Counted from the first letter of the stretch, positions 43,932-52,927 are shown. The stretch is DNA of 64,000 bases from SG8-41 sp035649495 (GCA_035649495.1 DASRJL010000014.1:1-64000), one strand, 5' to 3'. The notes: a model not told the origin generated them from the letters alone. A program made the numbers and translations.

Positions 43932-44066
43932 CCCCTCCTACGACGAGGAGGGGTGGCGCGGCGAAGCTCGCCGGGGTGGTCAAGTCGGAAGACACACGTT
44001 TTGCTGACAGGTTACTCGACCACCCCGCCCGCGTTGCGGGCACCCCTCCTATATGAAGGAGGGGAT
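43932..44066. repeat. CCCCTCCT inverted-repeat element, copy 3
   Basis: The same arms as copy 2: CCCCTCCTACGACGAGGAGG ... CGCCGGGGTGGTCAAG, then CGACCACCCCGCCC ... ATATGAAGGAGGGG. It lies between an MmgE/PrpD gene and a Bug receptor gene. Confidence 0.7.
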
Positions 44067-44085
44067 TTCCTTACTACTCTGTCTG

Positions 44086-45054
44086 TCAGCCCCCGCGCGG
44101 GATGTTCGCTTCGCCTATCACGCGCCGCCACTTCTGGACCGCGGCCTTGTTGACGTCGTAGAACTGCCGCGGCGGGCCGCCGCCCGCGTCGAGCCCTTCC
44201 GCTCCCATCTGGCGCACCATTTCCGGCGAGCGCATTATCCTGGCGACTTCCCTGTTCCAGAGCGCGACGATGGCCGCGGGGGTCCCCTTCGGGGCCCACA
44301 TGCCGTACCAGTGCAGCACGTCGAACCCCGGCAACACGTCGGCAATGGGCGGCACGTCCGGCAGCATGGAAAAGCGTTTGGCCGTGGTAACACCCAGCGC
44401 CCGCAGGCGACCGGCCTTGAGGTGAGGCACGATCGGCACGGCAGCGATGGCGGTGACCTGCACCTCACCGGCAATGGTGGCCGCCAGCGCCGGACCTGCC
44501 CCCTTGTACGGCACGTGAACGATGTGCGTCTTGCTGTCGAGCTTGAAGAGCTCCATCAGCAAGTGTCCCTGGCTGCCGGGGCCTACCGATCCGTAGTTCA
44601 ACTTGCCCGCATTGGCCCGGGCGTGGGCAATGAACTCGCTCGTGGTCTTCGCCGGGACCGAGGGATGCACGGCGAGGACGATACCCGTCGTGCCGATCAG
44701 GATGATGGGATCGATCCCGTCTATCGGGTCGAAAGTCGGTTTTCCGTACGCGCAGGACGCTGCGTAACTCGCCGAAACCAGGGTGACCGTGTAGCCATCG
44801 CGCTCCGCGTGGGCAACGAGCTCCGCGCCCAGCAGGCCGCCGGCGCCGGGGCGGTTGTCCACGATCACCGGCTGCCGCAGGACTTCGGTCATGGGCACGG
44901 CAATCACGCGCGACAGAATGTCGGTGCCGCCGCCCGGCGGAAACGGCGCCACCAGCCGCACCGGCCTGACCGGATACTGTTGCGCCGCCGGCGCCGGCAA
45001 CCCCGCCGCGGCCCCCAGCACGCAGAGTCCCGCGGCAATCAGCAGCCTTCTCAT
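44086..45054 (-). CDS. Bug-family substrate-binding protein
   Basis: 322 residues. A signal peptide ends near APAAQQ, then VRPVRLVAPFPPGGGTD and DNRPGAGGLLGAEL. Close to the next gene in sequence and length, it is one half of a tandem duplicated pair. It lies downstream of the repeat element. Ligand unknown. Confidence 0.92.
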   Translation of the reverse strand: MRRLLIAAGLCVLGAAAGLPAPAAQQYPVRPVRLVAPFPPGGGTDILSRVIAVPMTEVLRQPVIVDNRPGAGGLLGAELVAHAERDGYTVTLVSASYAASCAYGKPTFDPIDGIDPIILIGTTGIVLAVHPSVPAKTTSEFIAHARANAGKLNYGSVGPGSQGHLLMELFKLDSKTHIVHVPYKGAGPALAATIAGEVQVTAIAAVPIVPHLKAGRLRALGVTTAKRFSMLPDVPPIADVLPGFDVLHWYGMWAPKGTPAAIVALWNREVARIMRSPEMVRQMGAEGLDAGGGPPRQFYDVNKAAVQKWRRVIGEANIPRGG

Positions 45055-45068
45055 TACTTGCGTCCGCT

Positions 45069-46031
45069 CTAGCCTGTCCGCGGAATCTTCGCGTCGCGGA
45101 TCACGCGCCGCAACTTCTCCACAGCGGGCTTGATCACGTCGTACAGCTGCTGCGGGGGACCGCCGCCGGCTTCGAGTCCCTCGGTTCCCATCTGCTTTAT
45201 CATCTGCTCGGAATTCAGCTCCCGCGCCACTTCCTTGTTCCAGAGCGTGACGATGGCCTTGGGCATGCCCTTGGGCCCCCAGATGCCGTACCAGTGCGTG
45301 ACTTCGAAGCCTGGCACCGATTCGCTGATGGTCGGGAGATCAGGCAGCAGGCTCGAACGCTTCGGCGTCGAAATCGCCAGGGGACGCAGCCGCCCCGCCT
45401 TGATGTGAGGCATGCTCGGGACCTGGCTTATGGCGGTCATCTGCACCTCGTTCGTGATAACCGCCGTCAATGCCGGGCCGCCGCCCTTGTAGGGGACGTG
45501 GACGATATTGGTGCCCGTCTCCAGCTTGAACATCTCGAGCATGAGGTGCACGATGCTGCCCGGACCGACCGAGGAGTAGTTGAGCTTGCCCGGCACCGTC
45601 TTCGCGTATGCGATCAGCTCCTTCACGCTCTTCACCGGGATCGAGGGATGTACCGACATGACGAGCCCGGTGGTGCCGATGAGGATGATGGGCTGTATGC
45701 CGTCCACCGGGTCGTACGTGGGATTCCCGTAGGCGGAGGTCGCCGCATAGCTGCTCGATACGATGCAGAGCGTGTAGCCGTCGGGCGCCGAATGCGCGAC
45801 GATCTCCGCGCCCACGACGCCGCCGGCGCCGGGCCGGTTGTCCACGATCACCGGCTGCCCCAGCCTCTCGCCGATCGGCACCGCGATCACCCGCGACAGA
45901 ATGTCCGTGCCGCCGCCGGGCGGGAACGGCGCGATCATGCGAACCGGCCTGGTCGGATACTTTTCGGCTGCCGCTACGGGCGGCGCGGCAAGTACAGCGA
46001 TGCCGGCAGCAAGCAGCAATACCGATCTCAT
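45069..46031 (-). CDS. Bug-family substrate-binding protein (tandem paralogue)
   Basis: 320 residues. The same plan as the neighbouring gene, including the PFPPGGGTDILSRVIAVP stretch and the identical placement of DNRPGAGG and SVGPGS. A 14-bp gap separates the two genes, so they are a recent tandem duplication in one operon. GAGGAAC precedes the ATG at 46031. Divergence at the ligand loops suggests separate substrates or redundancy. Confidence 0.92.
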   Translation of the reverse strand: MRSVLLLAAGIAVLAAPPVAAAEKYPTRPVRMIAPFPPGGGTDILSRVIAVPIGERLGQPVIVDNRPGAGGVVGAEIVAHSAPDGYTLCIVSSSYAATSAYGNPTYDPVDGIQPIILIGTTGLVMSVHPSIPVKSVKELIAYAKTVPGKLNYSSVGPGSIVHLMLEMFKLETGTNIVHVPYKGGGPALTAVITNEVQMTAISQVPSMPHIKAGRLRPLAISTPKRSSLLPDLPTISESVPGFEVTHWYGIWGPKGMPKAIVTLWNKEVARELNSEQMIKQMGTEGLEAGGGPPQQLYDVIKPAVEKLRRVIRDAKIPRTG

Positions 46032-46186
46032 GCGTTCCTCCTCGCAACGATCTCTCGAAACTTGCGGCGATCGCTCCGGGGCAACGACTTCTTCGAGCCT
46101 CTATCCGCGGGAGGGTGCGCCTGCGGACAGTTTATTCCTCACTGCGGTGCAGGAAAAGGGGCGGACCGGCCATGGCCGCGCTGCGT

Positions 46187-47846
46187 TCAGGATCGGCCCC
46201 GGTGCTGGCGGTACGAGATCAGTTCGACGCGGCTGGCGGAGTTGATCGCGTTGCGCGCATTCCTCTTGGTGAACTCCATGGCGAGCACCCGCCGCGCCCG
46301 TTCCGGCGCGATCCAGTAGACGTATTCCCATGTGCCGCCTGTCCCCGCGACCGCACCGCGCCCTTCCACACGGTAGGCTTCGAACGTTCCCGCCGGCACC
46401 TTGATGGTTTCCTTGCCCGTTACCTTGAGAGTTATCTCCACATCGTCCTCGCGTTCCCGCGGCCACGCCGCGCGCCGCTTGTGAGTCCTGGAGTCGTTCT
46501 TTTCGAGCTGTTTGTCGCCGCGGATGATGTGAAAGCGGGTGGTCCACTTCTTGCCGATGCTGTATTCCGGAATGAAGATCTGCGACGGCGACAATTGCGT
46601 GCCGTCCCGGGCGAGCACGTCGTTGCCCAGCAGGTCGGTAATCCTGCGGCCCCTGTTGTAGATCACCTCCGTGTCCGTGATCTCCGTGACGGTTTCCGTG
46701 AATTCCCCGGCAGGATCCCGATTCAGCAGGTCCGCCCTGCTGTAGACATAGCGGTCACCGACGCTGAACGCGGTGTCGGCACGCTGCGTGCCCAGGGTGT
46801 AGGGGCGCTGCGGGGAGGCGACGACCGCCGCGACCTGCACCGGTTTCTCCCCCTGCTGCGCGAGCAGCCGATCCAGCCTGAACTGCGCAACCTCGGAAAA
46901 CTTGCCGCTGGGGTAACGCCGCAGGTAGTTCTCCAGCGCCGCGATATCCTTGTCCGCGCCTATCTTCATCCACAGCGAGAGCTCATCCTCGAACTGCCGC
47001 TCGATCTCTTCGCGCGCGAGCTGGGTGCCCGCGGCCGGCGGCTGGAAATAGAAGTCCCCTTCGAGCGAGGTGCTTTCCCACGGGATCTGCTGCCCTTTCG
47101 ACGCGAGGCGCACGTTCAAGCGCACGCGCTTGAACACATCCTCGATCTTCGCCTGCTTCACCTGGATTTCCTTGAGCAGGAATCCCGTGTAGAGGCCGTT
47201 CGCTCCCGTTCCGTCCGCTGCCACGTTCCCCGGCGCGGTCGCATAGGCGAGCAATGTGCCCGGAGGCGCATCGAGCTGGCTCAAGCCCTTCTGCTCCAAA
47301 GCCACCTGCGTCCCAAACGGATTGTCCCGGCACGCGTCCAGAATGATGATGTTCATCGCGTTGCGCGCGCGTATGAGGTCTTCCAGCAGCTGATAGACGT
47401 CGACCGCCTGCGTCTGCATCTCGGCGACGGTCCCGATGGCGGCATCCACCGGCACGAGATAGTTGCGCCAGCCGAGTTGCGCTCCATGTCCCGCGAAATA
47501 GAACAGCCCCACCCCCTTCGACTTCGCCAGGCTCGCCCCGAAGGAATGGAACGCGTCGGTCATCTGCTTGCGGCCGGCGTCGAGTTGCAAGTCCACGGTG
47601 AAGCCCATGCGCTTCAACTGCTCGGCGATCGCGGCTGCGTCGTTGCCGGGATTCTTCAAGGGCGCTTCCTTGTAGCGGCTGTTGCCGATCACGAGGGCAA
47701 CGCGCGGCAGGGCGCTGGGGGGAGACATCGACCGGCGCCGCCTGGAACGCCCCTCCCGGCAACGCCAGCACGCCGGCGGCCAGCAACAGCTGCAGCGCAC
47801 GGCGAGCGAGGTCCCTTCGTGAACCGTGATCCGTGATCCGAAGCAT
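46187..47846 (-). pseudogene. Caspase-like (C14/metacaspase) protein with a one-base frameshift
   Basis: Read from the ATG at 47846, a signal peptide (ARRALQLLLAAGVLALPGG) runs to APVDVSP, then the frame goes astray at a run of six C near 47725. The other frame continues with SALPRVALVIGNSRYK, the catalytic His in YFAGHGAQL and Cys in LDACRDNPFG. Restoring one C (seven) would join signal and mature protein in one frame. The C-terminal half (residues 290-550) is a large unrecognised region of about 260 residues. Either the sequence carries a base-calling error, or the gene is inactive or phase-variable. Confidence 0.75.
47826..47840. repeat. 7-bp-periodic repeat inside the caspase N-terminus
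   Basis: GTGATCC-GTGATCC lies in the first 10 codons of the caspase-like gene (minus-strand reading ITDHG). Confidence 0.5.
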
Positions 47847-47856
47847 GCGGCTCCAG

Positions 47857-48699
47857 CTACGCCGCCAGTTGAGGCTGCAGCGCGGATTCGGGCGTTCCGT
47901 CCTTCCACGGCAGCGGAACGTCGTAGTCCTTGAGCAGGCAGTCATCGGGCAGGCATTCGAGCGGCGTGAAGTCGCGATGCGCGATGTACTCGGGCCGCTT
48001 GAACCGCCGGATGTGATTCGACACGGCGCACAGGCTCAGGTACACGGCCACGCGGTTCCAGGGCGAGAGGTTGGACGTCGAGGCGTGCACCAGACACGAA
48101 TGGAAGAGGATCATGGAGCCGCCCGGTCCTTTTGGCGCCACGATTCCGCCCCGCGCCACGAGCCTCGCGATCGTCTCGTGATCGATCGTCCACAACGGAT
48201 AGCTGGTCGTGGTGAGGTCGTGCCCGGCGTCGAGCACCCCCAGCTTGTGGCTCCCGGGGATGAACATGAGCGGGCCATTGAATTCGTTCACCTCGTCGAG
48301 GAAGATCGCGATGTTCATGGCGCGCGCCTCGGGCATGAGGTCGTCGTTCTTCCAGGTGCCGTAGTCCTGGTGCCACTGCCAGACGTCGCCGTCGAAAGCC
48401 ATCTTGCCGTTGATCTTGAACTGGTGCATGTAGACGGCCTCGCCGAGGATCTGCACGACGGGGTCCACCATGCGCGGGTGGCGCGCGAGCCTCGCGAACG
48501 GATAGCTGTAGAGATGCGCGGCGAAGTTAGTGCGCACCGCGTCGCTCCCCTTCTCTCGCACGTTCTCCGGCCGCTGTTGCGCGTAGAGGCGGGGCACCTC
48601 GTCGAGCAGGACCCTGGTCTCCTCCGGCCGGAACATGCCCGGGAAGAACAGGTAGCCTTCCCGTTCGAACTGATCGAGCTGCTGAGCGGTGAGTTTCAC
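47857..48699 (-). CDS. Phytanoyl-CoA dioxygenase (PhyH) family protein
   Basis: About 280 residues. The Fe/2-oxoglutarate motifs are clear: HxD in WQWHQDYGTW and the distal His in FHSCLVHASTSN. Relatives hydroxylate fatty acyl-CoA or small natural products. The GTG at 48699 follows GGAGGA. A longer frame from 48834 runs over the divergent cupin gene and is rejected. It may share a short divergent promoter with the cupin gene. Confidence 0.88.
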   Translation of the reverse strand: MKLTAQQLDQFEREGYLFFPGMFRPEETRVLLDEVPRLYAQQRPENVREKGSDAVRTNFAAHLYSYPFARLARHPRMVDPVVQILGEAVYMHQFKINGKMAFDGDVWQWHQDYGTWKNDDLMPEARAMNIAIFLDEVNEFNGPLMFIPGSHKLGVLDAGHDLTTTSYPLWTIDHETIARLVARGGIVAPKGPGGSMILFHSCLVHASTSNLSPWNRVAVYLSLCAVSNHIRRFKRPEYIAHRDFTPLECLPDDCLLKDYDVPLPWKDGTPESALQPQLAA

Positions 48700-48765
48700 G
48701 GCTCCTCCATGCGAAATCCGCCGGCGCTCAAGCTGCCCCGGCCGCTGCGGGATATCATAGTGGAA

Positions 48766-49449
48766 ATGGACTATGAAATCAGGCTGTACATGGACCAGCT
48801 GGCGCCGCAGGCAGTCGTGCAGATGCCGCTGCACTCCGCTCCGGTGCGGGCGATCTACGTGATTTCCGGCGGCCTACGGCTGGGCTCCGGCGGGGCCACG
48901 GCTACGCTCGGCGCCAACAGCGCCTGGCACAACCGCGGCGCCGTGCGCGCCGGGGCCGGACATCTCACGACCCTCGCGTTGCGCTGGGAGCTTGCTGGCC
49001 CCGGGGAGCCGGATGCTCCCCTCGCGGGAGATGGCGTGACGAGCACGCGCCTGCTCTCGGCGAGGCTGGCGCTCGATCCCGCTCAACCGTACCTGTTGCG
49101 CTGCGATCGCGTGGATTTTCCGCCCGGCGGCGAGGCGCTCCTGCACACGCATGCAGGCGGCGGCATACGCTGCCTGCTCTTCGGCGCCATCGAAATCGAG
49201 ACGAAAGGCAAGCGCACCCCGTACGGGCCGCTCGCGTCCTGGTTCGAGGCCGGACCCGATCCCGTTTACGCCGCCGCCTCGAAGACCGAGCCGACCGCTT
49301 TCGCCCGGGTCATGATCCTGCCGCGCTCTTTGCTCGGGAAATCGTCCATCGCTTACGTCAACGCCGAGGACGTCGCGAAGCCCAGGAGCCAGCAGTATCA
49401 GGTGTTCATTGATGTCGCGGTTGAGCTTCCGCCCAACCCAAACGAGTGA
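48766..49449 (+). CDS. Cupin-fold protein
   Basis: About 227 residues from the ATG at 48766 (MDYEIRLYMDQLAPQAV). Two cupin-type blocks are seen: ISGGLRLGSGGATATLGANSAWHNRG and PPGGEALLHTHAGGGIRCLLFGAIEIETKG, the second with a His pair typical of metal-binding cupins. An ATG at 48709 would add 19 residues but lies 10 bp from the divergent dioxygenase start. Function open: a dioxygenase, isomerase or sensor. Confidence 0.7.
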   Translation: MDYEIRLYMDQLAPQAVVQMPLHSAPVRAIYVISGGLRLGSGGATATLGANSAWHNRGAVRAGAGHLTTLALRWELAGPGEPDAPLAGDGVTSTRLLSARLALDPAQPYLLRCDRVDFPPGGEALLHTHAGGGIRCLLFGAIEIETKGKRTPYGPLASWFEAGPDPVYAAASKTEPTAFARVMILPRSLLGKSSIAYVNAEDVAKPRSQQYQVFIDVAVELPPNPNE

Positions 49450-49560
49450 TGAGTACTGGTGATGAATACTGGTGATGGCAACTGGTGATGAAAAGGCGCG
49501 CTACTCGTACATCACCATTTTTCATCACTATTTCTCATCACCATCTTTCATCACCATTTT
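49449..49560. repeat. 7/13-bp-periodic inverted repeat tract
   Basis: GTGATGA units at 13-bp spacing (49449-49495) are followed by complementary TCATCACC units (49510-49560). The two blocks can fold into one long hairpin ahead of the UGSC gene. It is non-coding. Confidence 0.65.
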
Positions 49561-49613
49561 TCCCTGCTGCTGCCTGAGGTATAGTTGCAGTCAGATCGAC
49601 TGAGGAGTCAGCA

Positions 49614-50147
49614 ATGGTAATGCTGTACGACCCGACGGCGCCGCGGCGCGAGGGCGGCGACACGGGAGAGCGCAAGACGCTCGCTGGGCTGAAAGGCGCG
49701 GTGGTCGGGTTCATCGACAACGCCAAGCCCAATTTCAACCACCTGGTGGACGATCTCGCCGAATTGCTCGAAAGCCGCTACGGCGTGCGCGCGGTCGTGA
49801 AGCGCCGCAAGCGTTCCGCGTCGGTGCCGGCGCCCGAGGAGATGCTCCGGGAAGTCGCCAGTCAGTGCGACCTGGTGATCACCGGCTCGGGCGACTGAGG
49901 ATCCTGCTCGTCGTGGAGTGTCCACGACAGTGTAGAAGCTGCGAAGCAGGGACGCGCCGCCGTGGCAATCTGCTCGACCGCCTTTCTCACGCTCGGCCGC
50001 GCGCAGGCGCGGGCACTGGGCAATCCCGACCTGCCGATCGCGGTTATCCCGCATCCGTTCGGCGTGCGCTCGCGCGAGGAAGTGCGGCAGATGGCGGAGA
50101 AGTGCGTGGACGACATCGCGAAGCTCGTTGCATACCAGGAACCCTAG
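49614..50147 (+). CDS. UGSC-family selenoprotein (UGA at 49896 read as Sec)
   Basis: From the ATG at 49614 (GAGGAG seven bases upstream) one frame runs to the TAG at 50145-50147, 177 codons, interrupted only by TGA at codon 95. The context is TGSGD-[TGA]-GSC-SSWSVHD, the U-G-S-C motif that names a known selenoprotein family. The N-terminal part includes KTLAGLKGAVVGFIDNAKPN and LLESRYGVRAVVKRRKRS. The C-terminal part has AVAICSTAFLTLGRAQARALG and IPHPFGVRS. A SECIS-like hairpin follows the UGA. Normal calling would leave two fragments, 49614-49898 and one starting near 49962. Thiol-type chemistry is inferred. Confidence 0.85.
49910..49928 (+). other. Bacterial SECIS-type hairpin for the UGSC selenoprotein
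   Basis: GTCGTGGA (49910-49917) pairs perfectly with TCCACGAC (49921-49928), eight pairs around a GTG loop. The loop G at 49918 is 19 nt after the UGA. The loop size and leading G are the same as in the hairpin at 6857-6873. Confidence 0.8.
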
Positions 50148-50284
50148 CCACGGAATCACACGGACACACGGAAGTGATTTGCTCTGGGGCGCTTTTCATG
50201 ATGGCAGGACGCTTGCATGTACGTTCTGTCGATGTCGTCTCTATGGTGCTATTTTCGTCCGTGTAATTCCGTGTGTGTCCGTGG
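50148..50284. repeat. Inverted-repeat element, CCACGG family, copy 2
   Basis: It starts directly after the UGSC stop codon with CCACGGAATCACACGGAC and ends with GTCCGTGTAATTCCGTG and GTGTGTCCGTGG. It separates the UGSC gene from its likely partner and resembles 34317-34450. Confidence 0.65.
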
Positions 50285-50289
50285 CTGAA

Positions 50290-51348
50290 ATGGACTTTGA
50301 CATGAACCCTGTACCAGCCGCGGCGACGTTCGAAGCGCCCGACGATCTCGAGGAAATCAACCGCCTCTACCGCGAGCGCAAGTGGGGTGACGGGCTGCCG
50401 ATCGTGCCGCCTACCGTGGAGCGCGTCGAGCGCATGCTGCGGCACACGCAGCGCGACCGCCACGAAGTCGTCGCGCGGGTCGCGCCCGGCTTCGGGGAGG
50501 CGACGGTAGAGCGCATCGCGATCAACGCCGTCATGGCGGGCTGCGACCCGGAGTACCTGCCCGTCCTGATCGCCGCCACCGGGGCGGTCGCGTCGCCCGA
50601 GTTCAACCTCCAGGGAATACAGGCGACGACCAATTCGGTCGCCGTGTGGGTGATCGTCAGCGGGCCGCTGGCGAAGACATTGGAGGTCAACGCCGCTTTC
50701 AACTGCCTCGGCCAGGGCTGGTGGGCGAACGGCACCATAGGGCGCGGGCTGCGGCTGATACTGCAGAACGTCGGCGGCGCGCTGCCGGGCGAGATGGACC
50801 GCGCGACCCACGGCCAGCCGGGGAAGTACTCGTTCTGCTGCGGCGAGAACGAGGAGGCGAGCCCGTGGGACCCGCTCAACGTGGAGCGCGGCCACGCGCG
50901 CGGCGCGAGCACCGTCACGGTGGTGGGCGCCGAGGGCACCATGAACATGAACACGCACACCAAGGAGGCGCCGGAGCTGATCCGCGCGTTCGCCGAGACG
51001 ATGCAGCATCCGCCGAGCAACGAGTACACGCACGGCGGCGAGCCATGGCTCATCCTGAGCCCGGAGCACGCCGACATCTTTCACCGCGCCGGATGGGGGA
51101 AGAGCGAAGTGAAGCGCCGGCTGTGGGAGGCCTCGAAGATGCCCGCGCGCAGGATGACGGCGAAGGACTTGCTGCGGGTGCACGATTCGCACGGATTGAA
51201 GCCGGGGCAGTTGAAGCCCGACGACCTGCTCGCGATTTCCGAAACGCCCGAGGACATCTGGCTGCTGGTGGCCGGCGGGCCGGGGACGCACTCGGTTTAC
51301 GTGCCGTGCTTCGGCAACTCGCGAGCCGTTACCCGTGCCATCCAGTAA
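50290..51348 (+). CDS. Hypothetical protein, possible partner of the UGSC selenoprotein
   Basis: About 352 residues, soluble. Conserved-looking blocks are WGDGLPIVPPTVERVERML, NAVMAGCDPEYLPVLIAA, NCLGQGWWANGTIGRG, KYSFCCGENEEASPWDPLNVERG and EPWLILSPEHADIF. Cys residues are spread over the chain, with a vicinal pair in SFCCGE. The gene follows the UGSC gene on the same strand after a repeat element. I have no family name for it. A role as a redox or enzymatic partner is inferred only from position. Start: the ATG at 50290, or 50302 four codons later. Confidence 0.65.
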   Translation: MDFDMNPVPAAATFEAPDDLEEINRLYRERKWGDGLPIVPPTVERVERMLRHTQRDRHEVVARVAPGFGEATVERIAINAVMAGCDPEYLPVLIAATGAVASPEFNLQGIQATTNSVAVWVIVSGPLAKTLEVNAAFNCLGQGWWANGTIGRGLRLILQNVGGALPGEMDRATHGQPGKYSFCCGENEEASPWDPLNVERGHARGASTVTVVGAEGTMNMNTHTKEAPELIRAFAETMQHPPSNEYTHGGEPWLILSPEHADIFHRAGWGKSEVKRRLWEASKMPARRMTAKDLLRVHDSHGLKPGQLKPDDLLAISETPEDIWLLVAGGPGTHSVYVPCFGNSRAVTRAIQ

Positions 51349-51476
51349 AGCCTCATGCCCTCGGTGCGCGGTTTTGCCGCAGAAAATCGAGCTCTAGGCG
51401 TAAAAACAGAGCGTTTTACAGAACTAAACATCAATTAATCAGGCACTTCCTGGGGTCAGACCCCGGGAAGTGATTG

Positions 51477-52772
51477 TCAGGGCATGTCCTTGTCGGTGTA
51501 GACCAACGACACCCGCGCTTCCTCCGGCACGGGCGGCATCGTCGTGCTCCACTCGGCATACCGGGCACGCAGCGCGGCGAGCCGGTCGGGGTGGCGCCGC
51601 GCGAGGTTGGCGCGCTCGCGCTCGTCCGCCTCGAGATCGAAGAGATACTCGTTCGCGCCGATCGCGAGGTATTTCCAGCGACCTTCGCGCAGCGCGCGCT
51701 GATCGCGGTGCTTCATGCGCCAGAAGAGGGCCCGGTCGCTGCACGCGACCGGATCGCGCAGCACCGGAACGAGGGACATTCCGTCAAGGGGATGGTCCGC
51801 GTGCGCGGGCACGCTCGCCGCGGCGAGGAACGTCGCGACCCAGTCCATCGTGATCGCGAGTTGCGACGTGACGCCGCCCGCCCCGACCACGCGCGGCCAG
51901 TGCGCGATGTACGGCACGCGGATGCCGCCCTCGGTCAGGTCCATCTTGCCGCCGACGAGCGGCCAGTTGTCCGAGAAGCGCTCGCCGCCGTTGTCGCTGG
52001 TGAACACGATCAGCGTGTCCTCGAGCAGCCCCCCCGCCTCCAGCGCCGCGGCGACCCCGCCGATCCCCTCGTCCATGTGATGGATCATCCGCTGGTAGAC
52101 GCGGATCGAGCCACCGTCGAGATGGGCGATGTTCCCCTTGAGCCCGGCGGCGACCCCGGCGTCGTCGCGCGTCTCCCACGGCCAGTGCGGCGCGGTGTAG
52201 TGCAGGCTAAGCAGGAACGGCCGGCGGTCCGCGGCGCGCCGCCGCACGAAGTCCACGGCTCGCTGCGACAGCAGGTCCGTGAGGTAGCCCTCGGCGCGTG
52301 CGGGCTCGCCGTTCTCGTAGAGATCGCCCCGGCCCTCGCGGTCGGTGTGGGTGAAGTAGTCGACGCCGCCCGACACCGGCCCGAAGTGCTCCTCGTAGCC
52401 GCTCTTCAGCGGACCGAAGTGCGGCGGAAAGCCGAGGTGCCACTTGCCAACGAGCGCCGTGCGGTAGCCCGCGTCGCGCAGCAGCGATGGCAGCGTCGGA
52501 TGCGCGGGCGGTAACCCGATCTCCGGGTGGCCGCGTGCCCGTCCGGACATCGGCTCCTCGGCAGCGCCGCGCAGCCGGTACTGGTAGCGCCCGGTAATCA
52601 GAGCGAACCGGGTCGGCGAGCACACCGGCGCGTTGGCGTAGCCCTGCGTGAAGCGCAGCCCGCGCGCGGCCAGGCGGTCGAGGTGGGGCGACACCGGCGC
52701 GCGGCCGCCGTAGCATCCGAGGTCCGCGTAACCCAGGTCGTCGGCGAGGATAAAGACGAAGTTCGTCGGCAC
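51477..52772 (-). CDS. Sulfatase (arylsulfatase family)
   Basis: About 431 residues. NFVFILADDLGYADLGCYGG carries the metal-binding Asp pair. The formylglycine site is C51-S-P-T-R in NAPVCSPTRFALITGRYQYR, and ALVGKWHLG and FTSDNGGE complete the sulfatase signature. It hydrolyses sulfate esters once Cys51 is converted to formylglycine. No maturase is in the window. No signal peptide is evident. The GTG at 52772 is favoured, with a GTG ten codons upstream as an alternative. It is divergent from the FAH gene. Confidence 0.9.
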   Translation of the reverse strand: MPTNFVFILADDLGYADLGCYGGRAPVSPHLDRLAARGLRFTQGYANAPVCSPTRFALITGRYQYRLRGAAEEPMSGRARGHPEIGLPPAHPTLPSLLRDAGYRTALVGKWHLGFPPHFGPLKSGYEEHFGPVSGGVDYFTHTDREGRGDLYENGEPARAEGYLTDLLSQRAVDFVRRRAADRRPFLLSLHYTAPHWPWETRDDAGVAAGLKGNIAHLDGGSIRVYQRMIHHMDEGIGGVAAALEAGGLLEDTLIVFTSDNGGERFSDNWPLVGGKMDLTEGGIRVPYIAHWPRVVGAGGVTSQLAITMDWVATFLAAASVPAHADHPLDGMSLVPVLRDPVACSDRALFWRMKHRDQRALREGRWKYLAIGANEYLFDLEADERERANLARRHPDRLAALRARYAEWSTTMPPVPEEARVSLVYTDKDMP

Positions 52773-52927
52773 CGGCCGCAAGTGTAAGCCTGCAGTCAAC
52801 ACAACGCCAAAGGGTGGCGAAATACCGGGCCACCGAGCGTTGTCTGCGCGTTCCGCCTTCCTGCACTCGTTGACGTGCCCCGAGGGGTGTGATTGACTCG
52901 CCCGTTTGACGTGACGGACAGGGAGCG

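Noticed and set aside
47833..48708. Long N-terminal extension of the cupin gene
   Set aside because: It lies wholly opposite the phytanoyl dioxygenase gene and has no domain content; only the part from 48709 or 48766 is credible.
49899..50147. Second part of the UGSC gene as an independent short gene or a pseudogene
   Set aside because: Frame continuity, the U-G-S-C motif and the hairpin explain the TGA better; no ribosome site precedes the second part.
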